60,703 nt of DNA from Hyphomicrobiales bacterium. Lineage in GTDB: Bacteria > Pseudomonadota > Alphaproteobacteria > Rhizobiales > JAJFHC01. The notes beneath the pieces are model-generated. The model saw nothing but the letters and a program-made list of their open reading frames with translations, searched no databases and was not told the origin of the DNA. Below are positions 25,567-33,848 of the stretch, in pieces (position 1 is the first letter of the stretch; each line of letters begins with the position of its first letter). Location of the stretch: the NCBI GenBank assembly GCA_021775835.1, contig JAJFHC010000246.1:1-60703 (forward strand). The letters are read 5' to 3'. The translations under genes were made by a program, and so were the position numbers.

Positions 25567-26532
25567 TCACGAACCGAAACGCGTCAGCGCTTCACGCTTG
25601 GCCCGGGTCATCGCCATCAACATACGGTCGCGCCAGCCGCGGCGCTCGTGCCAGTCTTCCATTGGCAGTTGGCCCCGTCTCGCTCCTGACACCTTCTCGA
25701 CCATATCGGGCGTCCAGGGGTCATGCTGGCCGCGTTCGGCACCCATGCGCTCATAGGCCGGTCCCAAGCGTTCCGCGTGGGCGGCGATCCCGCCGCGGGT
25801 ATTGAGATCCACGGTTTCGAACGGACCGATCACCGACCACCGCAGTCCAAGGCCTTCGCGCATGACCATGTCGATGTCATCGGGATCGACCACACCGTCA
25901 CGCACCAGGCAATAGGCTTCCCGCAGGACGGCACCTTGTAGCCGGTTGTAGACAAATCCTTCGACCTCGGCCCGCACCAGAACCGGCTTCATGCCTACCT
26001 TGCGCAGAAAGCTCATGGCGCGCGCTGACACTGCTTCATCGGTTTCGGGCGCTGGCACAACTTCTGCAACCGGCAGGAGGGTCGGTGGATTGCCCGGATG
26101 AACGACGAGGCAACGCTTGCGATCCTGAGGTGCCGGCACAAATCTGGAAACACAAAGAGTCGAGGACGACGTGGCAAGGATGACGTCGTCAGGGGTGAGT
26201 TCGATGAGGTCGGCAAACAGGGAATTCTTCAGGTCGAGGTCTTCGGGCGCACATTCCTGTACCCATTGTGCAAGCTCCACGGCTTCGCTGAGAACCGCTT
26301 CCGTTGAGATCCGGTTAGCAATGTCGGCTGGCTCCTCCTCCAGGAGACCGAAGCTCGCAAGATCCTTAAGTCGGGCAGAAATCTCTGTTTGTGCGGCATC
26401 CCGTTGCGCCTCGTCAGGGTCGTACAGGGACACGCCGAGTCCGGCCCGTGCGAAAACCGCAGCCCACGCGGCCCCAATGCTACCGGCCCCGACAACGGCC
26501 ACCCGGTCGATATCAGATTTTGGATCCATCAT
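25567..26532 (-). CDS. 3-hydroxyacyl-CoA dehydrogenase-family (lambda-crystallin/L-gulonate dehydrogenase-like) enzyme
   Basis: A 321-residue NAD-dependent dehydrogenase. The Rossmann motif is VAVVGAGSIGAAWAAVFARAG and the active-site region reads QECAPEDLDLK, SSSTLCVSRF and VVHPGNPPTLLPVAEVVP with the catalytic His. The C-terminal part EGFVYNRLQGAVLREAYCLV then GLGLRWSVIGPFETVDLN is much closer to lambda-crystallin (L-gulonate 3-dehydrogenase) than to fatty-acid HADH. The usual HPVNPP reads HPGNPP. Likely it oxidises a 3-hydroxy acid such as a sugar acid or a carnitine-like compound. It starts the operon that continues with the 2Fe-2S/FAD subunit 12 bases later. Confidence 0.85.
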   Translation of the reverse strand: MMDPKSDIDRVAVVGAGSIGAAWAAVFARAGLGVSLYDPDEAQRDAAQTEISARLKDLASFGLLEEEPADIANRISTEAVLSEAVELAQWVQECAPEDLDLKNSLFADLIELTPDDVILATSSSTLCVSRFVPAPQDRKRCLVVHPGNPPTLLPVAEVVPAPETDEAVSARAMSFLRKVGMKPVLVRAEVEGFVYNRLQGAVLREAYCLVRDGVVDPDDIDMVMREGLGLRWSVIGPFETVDLNTRGGIAAHAERLGPAYERMGAERGQHDPWTPDMVEKVSGARRGQLPMEDWHERRGWRDRMLMAMTRAKREALTRFGS

Positions 26533-26664
26533 TGTCACTTTTTCGATTTTTGCACATAAGTACGCATATCGCACGGCCATGTTCAAGAGGCCAGTCCATT
26601 GCACGGATACGGCATTTGTTGGAAGGTTGGCGTCAGACACGGTCAGCAGAGGAATCAACCGGAA

Positions 26665-27423
26665 ATGACATCGCAGGGGCTTTTGACGGGTAGGAAAGTA
26701 CTGGTGACCGGTGGCGCAACGGGTCTTGGCCGCGCCATTGTGGAACGGTTTGCGGACGAAGGGGCTGCGGGCATGTCGTTTGATTCAGCCGGCAATCAGG
26801 ACGGGCTGCCGAACGGTTGGCAGGCCATGACCGGTGATGTGACCCGGGAAGACGATGTCGCCTCGGCAGTTGAGCAGACAAGGAGCACACTCGGCTCGGT
26901 CGATGTTATCGTTGCTAATGCCGGTGTCGTTCCGCCCTGGTCGGAGACCGAACACATGGATCTCGACGAATGGGACAAGGTATTTGCCGTCAATGTGCGC
27001 GGTGTTGCCGCGACGATCAAACACGCCGTGCCGGCCATGAAAGACACCGGTGGTTCAATCATTGTGATGGGTTCCCTCAATTCATGGCAGGCCCACCCGC
27101 GGCTTTGTCTCTACAGCGCCACCAAACACGCCGTTCTCGGCATTGTCCGCGCGGCAGCACTGGACCTGGGACGATACGGCATCCGCGTCAATGCCATCGG
27201 CCCCGGACCGATTGCCACCGACGCCCTGCGCTCCCGGGTCGAACGCCGGGCGGCAGAAGGCGGCGTGCCAGCCGACGAGGCGTTTGCCACAATGGCGTCC
27301 GGAACAGCGCTTGGCCGGATAGCGACCGAGACGGATGTGGCCAACACGGCGGTGTTCCTGGCAAGTGACCTTTCAAACGCGCAGTCCGGACTGCTTGTGC
27401 CGGTTGATTGCGGCATTGCGTGA
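26665..27423 (+). CDS. Short-chain dehydrogenase/reductase (classical)
   Basis: A 252-residue classical SDR with cofactor motif TGGATGLG (residues 15-22), ANAG at 84-87 and catalytic Ser137 or Ser140, Tyr150 and Lys154 (LYSATKHAVLG). The C terminus SGLLVPVDCGIA is the usual end of the tetrameric SDRs. The frame is open upstream, but the ATG at 26665 gives the normal family start and has GAGGA upstream at 26648. It is transcribed away from the lambda-crystallin-like dehydrogenase and shares its control region. Confidence 0.85.
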   Translation: MTSQGLLTGRKVLVTGGATGLGRAIVERFADEGAAGMSFDSAGNQDGLPNGWQAMTGDVTREDDVASAVEQTRSTLGSVDVIVANAGVVPPWSETEHMDLDEWDKVFAVNVRGVAATIKHAVPAMKDTGGSIIVMGSLNSWQAHPRLCLYSATKHAVLGIVRAAALDLGRYGIRVNAIGPGPIATDALRSRVERRAAEGGVPADEAFATMASGTALGRIATETDVANTAVFLASDLSNAQSGLLVPVDCGIA

Positions 27424-27587
27424 CGTTTCTTCAGGCAATTCCTATCAAAAGTCCCGGCGTTGGTGAACGAACCGGAAGTCCTGTTGCCGGGTTCCATGCT
27501 AGTTCGACGAATCAATCGAAAAACATTGGTGTATAAGTCAGCGCCTGATTGCCAGGGGTTCATTCGAACGTGCCAAAGAGACAATCA

Positions 27588-27941
27588 ATGACCATTGAGC
27601 GGAATGAAATTATTGAAAACCGAATGCGTTTGAAGTCGCAGTTCGGGCCGTTCTTTACCGAAGTTGAACAAATTTTGTTCCGTCACGATCCAATTGGAAT
27701 TGCATTTGTCGACGATGAGAATGTCCGGGACAACCCGGATGAGTATGCAACAGAAGTCGGAACAATTCTGCCGCGTCTGAAAACAGCCAAATCGGCTGCC
27801 GACGTTACAGACATCGTTTATGAGGAATTCACACGGTGGTTTGACGACGAAGAAACGTTAGGACCGAAAGCAAAATACAGAAGTTTGTCTGATGAGATTT
27901 GGCAGGTTTGGAAAAAGTATAGAGATGCACAATCTGAGTGA
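27588..27941 (+). CDS. DUF1871-like small protein
   Basis: A 117-residue acidic soluble protein. The segments EVEQILFRHDPIGI, NPDEYATEVGTIL and VYEEFTRWF resemble the DUF1871 pattern (a helix, DPIGL, a DEYdxE segment and a late helix), a family of unknown function often carried singly. The base composition is visibly more AT-rich than neighbouring genes, for instance in its first 60 bases, which may point to transfer. The frame is open to a GTG at 27570 and a TTG at 27549; the ATG at 27588 is the conservative choice. There are no linked genes that suggest a role. Confidence 0.6.
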   Translation: MTIERNEIIENRMRLKSQFGPFFTEVEQILFRHDPIGIAFVDDENVRDNPDEYATEVGTILPRLKTAKSAADVTDIVYEEFTRWFDDEETLGPKAKYRSLSDEIWQVWKKYRDAQSE

Positions 27942-28026
27942 CACGAATGGATTTGACCAGTTCCGTTTTTGGCACACGGGTCTTCCCTGTGACGACCTCA
28001 CTGGTTCACCTTTGTTGCCGTAGAAC

Positions 28027-29790
28027 CTAAACCTGCGCAAACATCAACCCTAGACCCGCAGCGACCGCCACCACCCGGACCAATGTGGCAGCAGGTGCGA
28101 TGATGGCATAGGAAATGGCTGTCAGGGCCAGTGCGACTTTCACGAACGAAAATGAAGCGGCAAACGGTTGGTCGACGACCTCAAGCAGCGCCGGGTTGGC
28201 GATCATCGCCAGTGGAATGAGATAAAGTCCGATCCCCAGCGCCATGGCCGTGCCGGCCACTTTCAGCCAGTTTTCGTTGACCATTCCGGCGGCGATGAAG
28301 ACCGCGCCGCAGACCGGTGGTGTGATGGTCGACAGGAGGGCAAACCAGAACACGAACAGGTGCGCCTGCAACGGCTCCAGCCCCTGCTGGATCAGGGCGG
28401 GACCGGCCACCGAGACACAAATCACATAAGCCGCCGTCGTCGGTACTTCCATGCCGAGGATCAGGCAGGCGACCGCTGTCAGCAACAATGACGGCCACAA
28501 CATGCCACCTGAACCCGACAGGATCAGCGAGGTTATCTTGACGCCGAGGCCGGTAATCGACAGCACGCCAATGATCAGGGACGCACACAGGATGATCGAG
28601 GCGATCATGGCGACCTGGCGGCCTGCCACGGTGAAAGCCTTCTCGAGCCGTGCGACCGTCCGGGCTCCGTCATAGCTGAGTCTGCTATCCACAAGCAGGA
28701 GAACGCCGCCGGCAGCAATCGCCAGACAGGCGGCATACTGCGGCGTGAAGCCAGCCCCGAACATGCCCCAAATCAAAATGCTGAAAGGTACAAGAAAGAA
28801 GGCGGACGTGATCAGGACCCGGCGCGCGGAGGGTGTATCGTCCGGCGCGATCGCTCTTAACTCGTGGCGCCTCGAATAGGCGTTGATCCCGACCCAGACC
28901 GCCAGAAAATACAGCACGGCGGGCAGAAAGGCGGCAGCAACGATACCGGTATAGGGAACGCCCGTGAGCTCGACCATGACGAAGGCACCGGCGCCCATCA
29001 GAGGAGGCATGATCTGGCCGCCGGATGAAGCAACCGCCTCCACCGCCGCTGCAAGTTTCCTCGGATATCCCAAGCGGGTCATGGCGGGCAACGTGATGGC
29101 GCCGGTGGACGCGACATTTGCTGACGCCGATCCGGAAATCGATCCGAACAGCGCGGACGAAATGACCGATACTTTTGCCGCCCCGCCCTTGAGTCGGCCG
29201 GCGGCGGCGGCCGCGATGTTCATGAAACCCTGGCCCGCTTCACCGGAATTGAGCACCGCACCGAAGATCACGAAGATAGCCACGACACCGACGGAAACCC
29301 CCGTCAGGCTGCCCCACAACCCGCCTTCAGCAATCGTCAATGTTCCCAGAAAACTCCTGATCGGTGTGCCTGCGTGGCCGAACTCGCCAGGGATGTGCTG
29401 TCCCAGAAGTCCGTAGAGGAGTGCTGTAACGGCCACGGCCGGCAATGGCCATCCGATCGAACGGCGCGCGGCCTCGAGCACCACCACGATCAGGGATACA
29501 GCCAGGGCGACCTGGAAGTCGCCTTCCAGAAACCCGTACTGGTCAGCCAGCAGGTTCTGGTTCACGGCGATCCAAAGGCACCCCAGAATCCCGACTGCAG
29601 CGAGAACCGCACCGGAAATCCGCATGGGGCCGGTTTTTGCTGCAAACACGAGAACCCAGGGCAGGGCGAGCGCCATGTGCAGCGGCCTTGACACAAGATT
29701 GGGGATCAGGCCGGAAAAGATCAGGGCCAGATGAAACCCGACGCAGATCGCACCGAGGGTCGCCCACGTCCAGCGTTCCCCAATGCTCAT
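28027..29790 (-). CDS. Fused TRAP transporter permease (4TM/12TM, TAXI type)
   Basis: A 587-residue membrane protein with about 16 or more predicted helices, in which the small and large TRAP subunits are fused. KVSVISSALFGSISGSASANVASTG and GGQIMPPLMGAGAFVMVE are signature motifs of TAXI-type permeases. It lies 33 bases behind the TAXI binding protein gene, but that gene is interrupted by an internal stop, so unless the stop is read through this permease may have lost its own binding protein. Substrates of TAXI systems are usually glutamate or other small dicarboxylates; none can be assigned here. Confidence 0.9.
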   Translation of the reverse strand: MSIGERWTWATLGAICVGFHLALIFSGLIPNLVSRPLHMALALPWVLVFAAKTGPMRISGAVLAAVGILGCLWIAVNQNLLADQYGFLEGDFQVALAVSLIVVVLEAARRSIGWPLPAVAVTALLYGLLGQHIPGEFGHAGTPIRSFLGTLTIAEGGLWGSLTGVSVGVVAIFVIFGAVLNSGEAGQGFMNIAAAAAGRLKGGAAKVSVISSALFGSISGSASANVASTGAITLPAMTRLGYPRKLAAAVEAVASSGGQIMPPLMGAGAFVMVELTGVPYTGIVAAAFLPAVLYFLAVWVGINAYSRRHELRAIAPDDTPSARRVLITSAFFLVPFSILIWGMFGAGFTPQYAACLAIAAGGVLLLVDSRLSYDGARTVARLEKAFTVAGRQVAMIASIILCASLIIGVLSITGLGVKITSLILSGSGGMLWPSLLLTAVACLILGMEVPTTAAYVICVSVAGPALIQQGLEPLQAHLFVFWFALLSTITPPVCGAVFIAAGMVNENWLKVAGTAMALGIGLYLIPLAMIANPALLEVVDQPFAASFSFVKVALALTAISYAIIAPAATLVRVVAVAAGLGLMFAQV

Positions 29791-29823
29791 GCGATCATGT
29801 CAGCCGGCGGTCTTTCGCTGTCC

Positions 29824-30795
29824 TCACATCTGTGCGTCGGTCAGCTCGATGCCGGCCTCCTTGTAATATTTTATGGCACCGGGATGGATCTTGCCCGTGA
29901 TGTTACCCATCAGACCCTTGTCGACGCCGTTCCACCAGGCAGCGCCGGCACCCATTTTGGCCTTCTGCTCCCAGTACGTCTTGGTCAGCTGGTAGGCGGT
30001 TTCGTCATCCATCTGGGTCGTGGTGTAGGCGGCGACCGGCAGGGAGGTCGTGGCGATGTCGGCGTCCTGTCCGGCATACGTGCCTGCGGGGATGATCAAC
30101 CTCGTGCGTTTTGTCTTGGCGATCTGGTCGTCTGACAGGGTCAGCACCTTGACGCCGGTACTGGCAGCCGCTTCGATGACATTTGGGGCAGGCCAGGAAC
30201 CGGCCGTCACGAAGCCGTCGATCTGTCCGTTCTTGAGCGCCGCCACCGCGTTGGAAAGCTCGACTTCCGCCAGGGTCACCTTGCCTTCAAGCCCGAACAG
30301 CTTGAGTTACTTGGCCCCTTCGCGGGCGCCGAACGATCCCTTGCCGAGCAGGACCGTCTTGCCTTCGATACCGGCGAAATCCGTAATCCCGCTCTTGGAT
30401 GACATCACGAAGTGCATGGTCAGTGAGGGGATCGGGAAAAGGGCGCGGATGGTGTCGAATTTCGGATCGGTCTTGCCCTTGAACATGGCCTTGCCGCCGC
30501 GCGCAAGTTTGACCAGAACCGGTGGTGTGGTGAACACGTAATCGCCACCGCGCGCCTTGGTTTCCATGACGTTCTGGACCGAACCCTGGCTCTCTTCCAC
30601 CGTGACGATGATGCTGCCGCCTGACGCTGCTTTCATGGCTTCGGCGATCTGCACGCCCATCTGGTAGTACGACGAGGTCGATTTGGCGGACTTGTAGGTT
30701 ACGCGGGTTTCGGCTTGCGCAGTTGACAGGCCGGCAATACAGACAGCAGCCGTCACGGCAAGGCCATTTGCGGATTTCCAAAGTGTAGCGAGCAT
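29824..30795 (-). pseudogene. TAXI-family TRAP binding protein interrupted by an in-frame stop
   Basis: A complete TAXI binding protein frame of about 323 codons broken by a single TAA at 30307-30309. The part before (from ATG 30795 with a GGAGG ribosome site) carries a signal peptide ending AQA and the mature start ETRVTYKSAKSTSSYYQMG. The part after continues in the same frame: LKLFGLEGKVTLAEVELSNAV, then NGQIDGFVTAGSWPAPNV, and the family-typical C terminus. Restoring AAG TAC CTC AAG would give a continuous protein, so one base change (TAC or TAT to TAA) explains it. TAA is used as a normal stop by other genes here, so reassignment is unlikely. Either a young pseudogene or a sequence error. 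Confidence 0.8.
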
Positions 30796-30969
30796 AAATT
30801 CCTCCCATGGGCCGGCGGGTTTCATTGCGCCGATCATGAATAAATTTCAGTGAGATTTCAGGGCGAGAAGATGGAATATTACGAACCGAATGTCCAACCT
30901 AAAGGTTGCGCCAGAGCAGTACAGTTCTGCATACGGACATCCGGGTGACGAAACGAAGTGAGGACCATC

Positions 30970-31743
30970 ATGAAGATCCGGTTGCTGTGCGAGAACGAGG
31001 CGAGCGATATGGTCTGGCTTGCGGAATGGGGTTTCTCAGCCTTCATCGAGTATCGGGGTGTCAATGTCCTGTTCGACACCGGCTTTTCGGATGTCTACCA
31101 GCGCAACGCGGAGCACGCCGGGCTCGATCTCGACACGGTTGATTTCCTGGCGATTTCCCATTTCCACCGCGATCATACGCGGGGGTTGAAGTTCCACAGC
31201 TTTGCCGACCGCAAGAAGATCATCCTGCACCCCAGGGTTCTGTCGGCGGTGCTGAAGACCAAGGACCGTCAGATCAGGCAGGATTACGCCGACATCCATG
31301 AAGTTCTGGAACGGGATTTTGACGTCGTGGCGTCAGAGAACAGTCTCGAGTTCACGCCCGGCGGCTTCTTTCTGGGCGAGATTCCGCGCGTCACAGAGTT
31401 CGAACCGGGCAGCTTCGAAGGCGACCCGATGATCGACGATACGGCACTTGCCTTTCGCACCGACAAGGGCGCCGTCGTCGTTTCCGGTTGCTCCCATGCC
31501 GGCATCTGCAACATCTGCGAACATGCCAAGACCGTTACCGGCCAGGACCTTCACGCCGTGATTGGCGGCTTTCATTTGCTTGCCAGCGAAAACCCGCCGG
31601 TGGATGACACCATCGCCTATTTCGAGAGTGAGCGGCCGGCCGTGCTCCTGCCCATGCACTGCGTCGACTTCCAGGCCTTGGTGAAATTTCATAATGTCTT
31701 TGGCTCACCGAAATATGGTGCGGGCGATGTGATCGAGTTGTAA
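30970..31743 (+). CDS. COG1237-type metallo-beta-lactamase-fold hydrolase
   Basis: A 257-residue MBL-fold protein. The metal-binding HxHxDH is SHFHRDH (residues 63-69), the later His ligands are in SGCSHAGICN and IGGFHLL, and the C-terminal LPMHCVDF completes the set. IGGFHL and SGCSHxG are marks of the group that contains 7,8-dihydropterin-6-methyl-aminobenzene-phosphate synthase (archaeal methanopterin synthesis). In bacteria without methanopterin these proteins have no settled role. The ATG at 30970 follows GAGGA with six bases between. It is divergent from the TAXI-TRAP genes. Confidence 0.82.
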   Translation: MKIRLLCENEASDMVWLAEWGFSAFIEYRGVNVLFDTGFSDVYQRNAEHAGLDLDTVDFLAISHFHRDHTRGLKFHSFADRKKIILHPRVLSAVLKTKDRQIRQDYADIHEVLERDFDVVASENSLEFTPGGFFLGEIPRVTEFEPGSFEGDPMIDDTALAFRTDKGAVVVSGCSHAGICNICEHAKTVTGQDLHAVIGGFHLLASENPPVDDTIAYFESERPAVLLPMHCVDFQALVKFHNVFGSPKYGAGDVIEL

Positions 31744-31769
31744 GGGGTAAACCAAAGTGGACAGTTCGA

Positions 31770-32993
31770 TCACCGCCGTTCGATATTGCCGCTGCGCAGC
31801 GGCACACCAAACTCGCGGTGGCAGATATCGGCCAGCAGGGCGATACCTTCCGAGATGTTTTCAACGCTCGGATGTCCGAAGCACAGTCGCATCCGGTGGC
31901 GGTTGTTGTCGCCGTAGACAGTCCATTCTGGACCGGGGTTAATCGCCACGCCTTCCTTTTCAGCGATTGCGGCAAGGCGTTGGGTGTCGACGTTTTCCGG
32001 CAGGGTCACCCAGATGTAAATTCCTCCGATTGGGGCTGCAAATTCAGCCGCCGAACCGAAATGTTCGTTCAGGGATTCGACAACAGCGTCCGATTTCGCC
32101 TTCAGCATCGGCAGCAAGCGGTCCACGTGGGCATCGAAATGTCCGGGCAGGTATTCTGCCAGCACCATCTGTTCCAGCGCACCGCTTCCGGCATCGTTCT
32201 TCAGGGGCAGGACATGTTTCATGATGTTCCACGGCGCCACGAGATAACCCACACGCAGGGCAGGGGCGATGGTCTTGGAAAAGGTGCCGCAATAGATTAC
32301 ACGGCCGTCGGTGTCGAGGGCATGGATCGCCGGCGGGCGTGTTCCTGACCAGATGAGATCGGCATAACAGTCGTCTTCAAAGACCGGTACATCGAAGTCG
32401 CGGGCGATACCAAGCAACTCCATTCGCCTGCCGCGACTCATGATCGTGCCCGTCGGGTTCTGGATTGTGGGGATGGTATAGATATATTTCGCGCGGCGGC
32501 CTTGGGCTTTGAGGTCGCGAAGAACCTCGGCCAGATGGTCCATGCGCATGCCGCCGTCGTCGAGCTCGACGCCGACGTAATCGACACCACGCCGGTCAAG
32601 GCGGCTCAGGGCGCCCGAATAGTTGGCCGCTTCCAGCACGACCACATCGCCGGCGTTCAACAGCAGGTCGTTGACCAAATCCATCGCCTGCAGTGAGCCG
32701 GTGGTGACCAGCACGTCATCGGCCGTGGCAGTCATGCCGGTACGGCGTTTCAGGTTGCCGGCAATGAATTCGCGCAAAGGGAGGTATCCCTGTGGGCCAC
32801 TGTCCATGTCGTATTTGGCCATGGCGTGGCCCTGTGACCGCAGCACCTTGTCGAGGGCTGCGGCCAGGGCATCGACGGGCACGGTCTGCTCGTCGATGTT
32901 GCCACCGACAAAATGGTAGGGCGGAAAACCCTCCCACCGGCTGGCGGAACCTTCAGCTCTTGCGCTAAGCACATCGGAAATGTCGAATGTCAA
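31770..32993 (-). CDS. PLP-dependent class I/II aminotransferase (2-aminoadipate transaminase-like)
   Basis: A fold-type I PLP enzyme of about 407 residues with no helix-turn-helix in front, so it is a free-standing aminotransferase, not a MocR regulator. The PLP lysine is in YCGTFSKTIAPALRVGY, preceded by VPVFEDDCYADL (the Asp and Tyr that hold the cofactor), and the substrate carboxylate Arg is in HRMRLCFGHPS. This resembles LysN/2-aminoadipate transaminase-like members. No ATG fits the start: TTG at 32993 has GGGGGA six bases upstream and is preferred over a TTG at 33008. It neighbours a LysE-type exporter gene on the same strand. Confidence 0.82.
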   Translation of the reverse strand: MTFDISDVLSARAEGSASRWEGFPPYHFVGGNIDEQTVPVDALAAALDKVLRSQGHAMAKYDMDSGPQGYLPLREFIAGNLKRRTGMTATADDVLVTTGSLQAMDLVNDLLLNAGDVVVLEAANYSGALSRLDRRGVDYVGVELDDGGMRMDHLAEVLRDLKAQGRRAKYIYTIPTIQNPTGTIMSRGRRMELLGIARDFDVPVFEDDCYADLIWSGTRPPAIHALDTDGRVIYCGTFSKTIAPALRVGYLVAPWNIMKHVLPLKNDAGSGALEQMVLAEYLPGHFDAHVDRLLPMLKAKSDAVVESLNEHFGSAAEFAAPIGGIYIWVTLPENVDTQRLAAIAEKEGVAINPGPEWTVYGDNNRHRMRLCFGHPSVENISEGIALLADICHREFGVPLRSGNIERR

Positions 32994-33094
32994 ACCGGCG
33001 TCCCCCAAAGTCGTTCGTTGTTGCTGTGGGGCTCAGCATATACTTGCGATGCCGTTTGCCGGCAAGGAAACTCAGGATATGCTGTCAATCTTCC

Positions 33095-33120
33095 TGCGGC
33101 GACCCCATAAGTCGCCCGCA
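33095..33120 (-). terminator. Hairpin behind the LysE-family gene
   Basis: TGCGGCGAC (33095-33103) and GTCGCCCGCA (33111-33120) pair with one bulged C around a seven-base loop. It begins 9 bases beyond the exporter stop at 33129. There is no T run, so termination is only suggested. Confidence 0.4.
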
Positions 33121-33128
33121 AACTGGCC

Positions 33129-33737
33129 CTAACCAAGCAGCATCCACAGAGCCACACAACCAAGCACGCCTCCAAACAGGGCGTTCAGTTTCCTGGCGTC
33201 CGCATCCCTGCGAAACGCCGAAGCCAGCCGGTCGCCAGCCCAAGCCCAGAGCGAAAACGCCAGCAGGTTGTTAACGGTGAACACTGTGGTGATCCAGAGC
33301 ACCAGGCCAAAGCGCGCGGCCTCGCCGGTGATCGCTCCGGTATTGGTGAACTGTGTGAACATCAAGGCGATGATGACATAGGCCTTGGGATTGAGAACCA
33401 GAAGGATCACGCCGTCCATGAATCGGACGTGTCTGGTCTTCGCTTCTTCCCCGATGGTCCCCGCCCGCAGCAGGCACCATGCAAGATAGAACACATAAGC
33501 GCTGCCGACATACTTGATTGTCGTCAGGAAGGTCGGAAACTGTGTGGCGATCCAGCCGAAGCCCAGGCCGATGGCAAGCGTCACGACCCAGGTCGCCAGG
33601 TGGTAGCCGGCATTAGCACCGATCGTCTTGGCAAATCCGAAACGCGCACCGTTTGCCGCAAAAAACATGTTGCCTGGGCCGGGACTGTAAGCCAGCGGCA
33701 TCAGGAACAGGACGAGTTTCAAGGTGAGCTCTGTCAT
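33129..33737 (-). CDS. LysE/RhtB-family amino acid exporter
   Basis: A 202-residue inner-membrane protein with six predicted helices. The family signature is seen in YSPGPGNMFFAANGARFGFAKTIG, followed by LKLVGSAYLFYLAW-like LTTIKYVGSAYVFYLAW and the NPKA motif in LLVLNPKAYVII. These proteins export amino acids or their analogues driven by the proton gradient. The frame is open to 33797, but the ATG at 33737 starts the membrane domain correctly. It is divergent from the amidase gene and upstream of the aminotransferase gene on the same strand. Confidence 0.87.
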   Translation of the reverse strand: MTELTLKLVLFLMPLAYSPGPGNMFFAANGARFGFAKTIGANAGYHLATWVVTLAIGLGFGWIATQFPTFLTTIKYVGSAYVFYLAWCLLRAGTIGEEAKTRHVRFMDGVILLVLNPKAYVIIALMFTQFTNTGAITGEAARFGLVLWITTVFTVNNLLAFSLWAWAGDRLASAFRRDADARKLNALFGGVLGCVALWMLLG

Positions 33738-33848
33738 GACGAACCGATTGCCAGTCCCGGCCGGCGACGGCCACCCGAATCTTGTGGATGTCAGCATGCA
33801 CCTGCGCTGTTACAAGAGAACTGCGTTACGGCAACAGGAGTGACCGCC

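Noticed and set aside
25567..26532. Carnitine dehydrogenase
   Set aside because: Same superfamily and length, but the C-terminal motifs are closer to lambda-crystallin/L-gulonate dehydrogenase and no carnitine genes are adjacent.
30307..30309. Stop codon reassignment or selenocysteine/pyrrolysine readthrough at the TAXI internal stop
   Set aside because: The codon is TAA, which is used as an ordinary stop by other genes in the window; simple mutation or error is the better explanation.
31770..32993. MocR-type regulator
   Set aside because: The aminotransferase domain is of that class, but there is no helix-turn-helix domain in front of it and no room for one in the frame.
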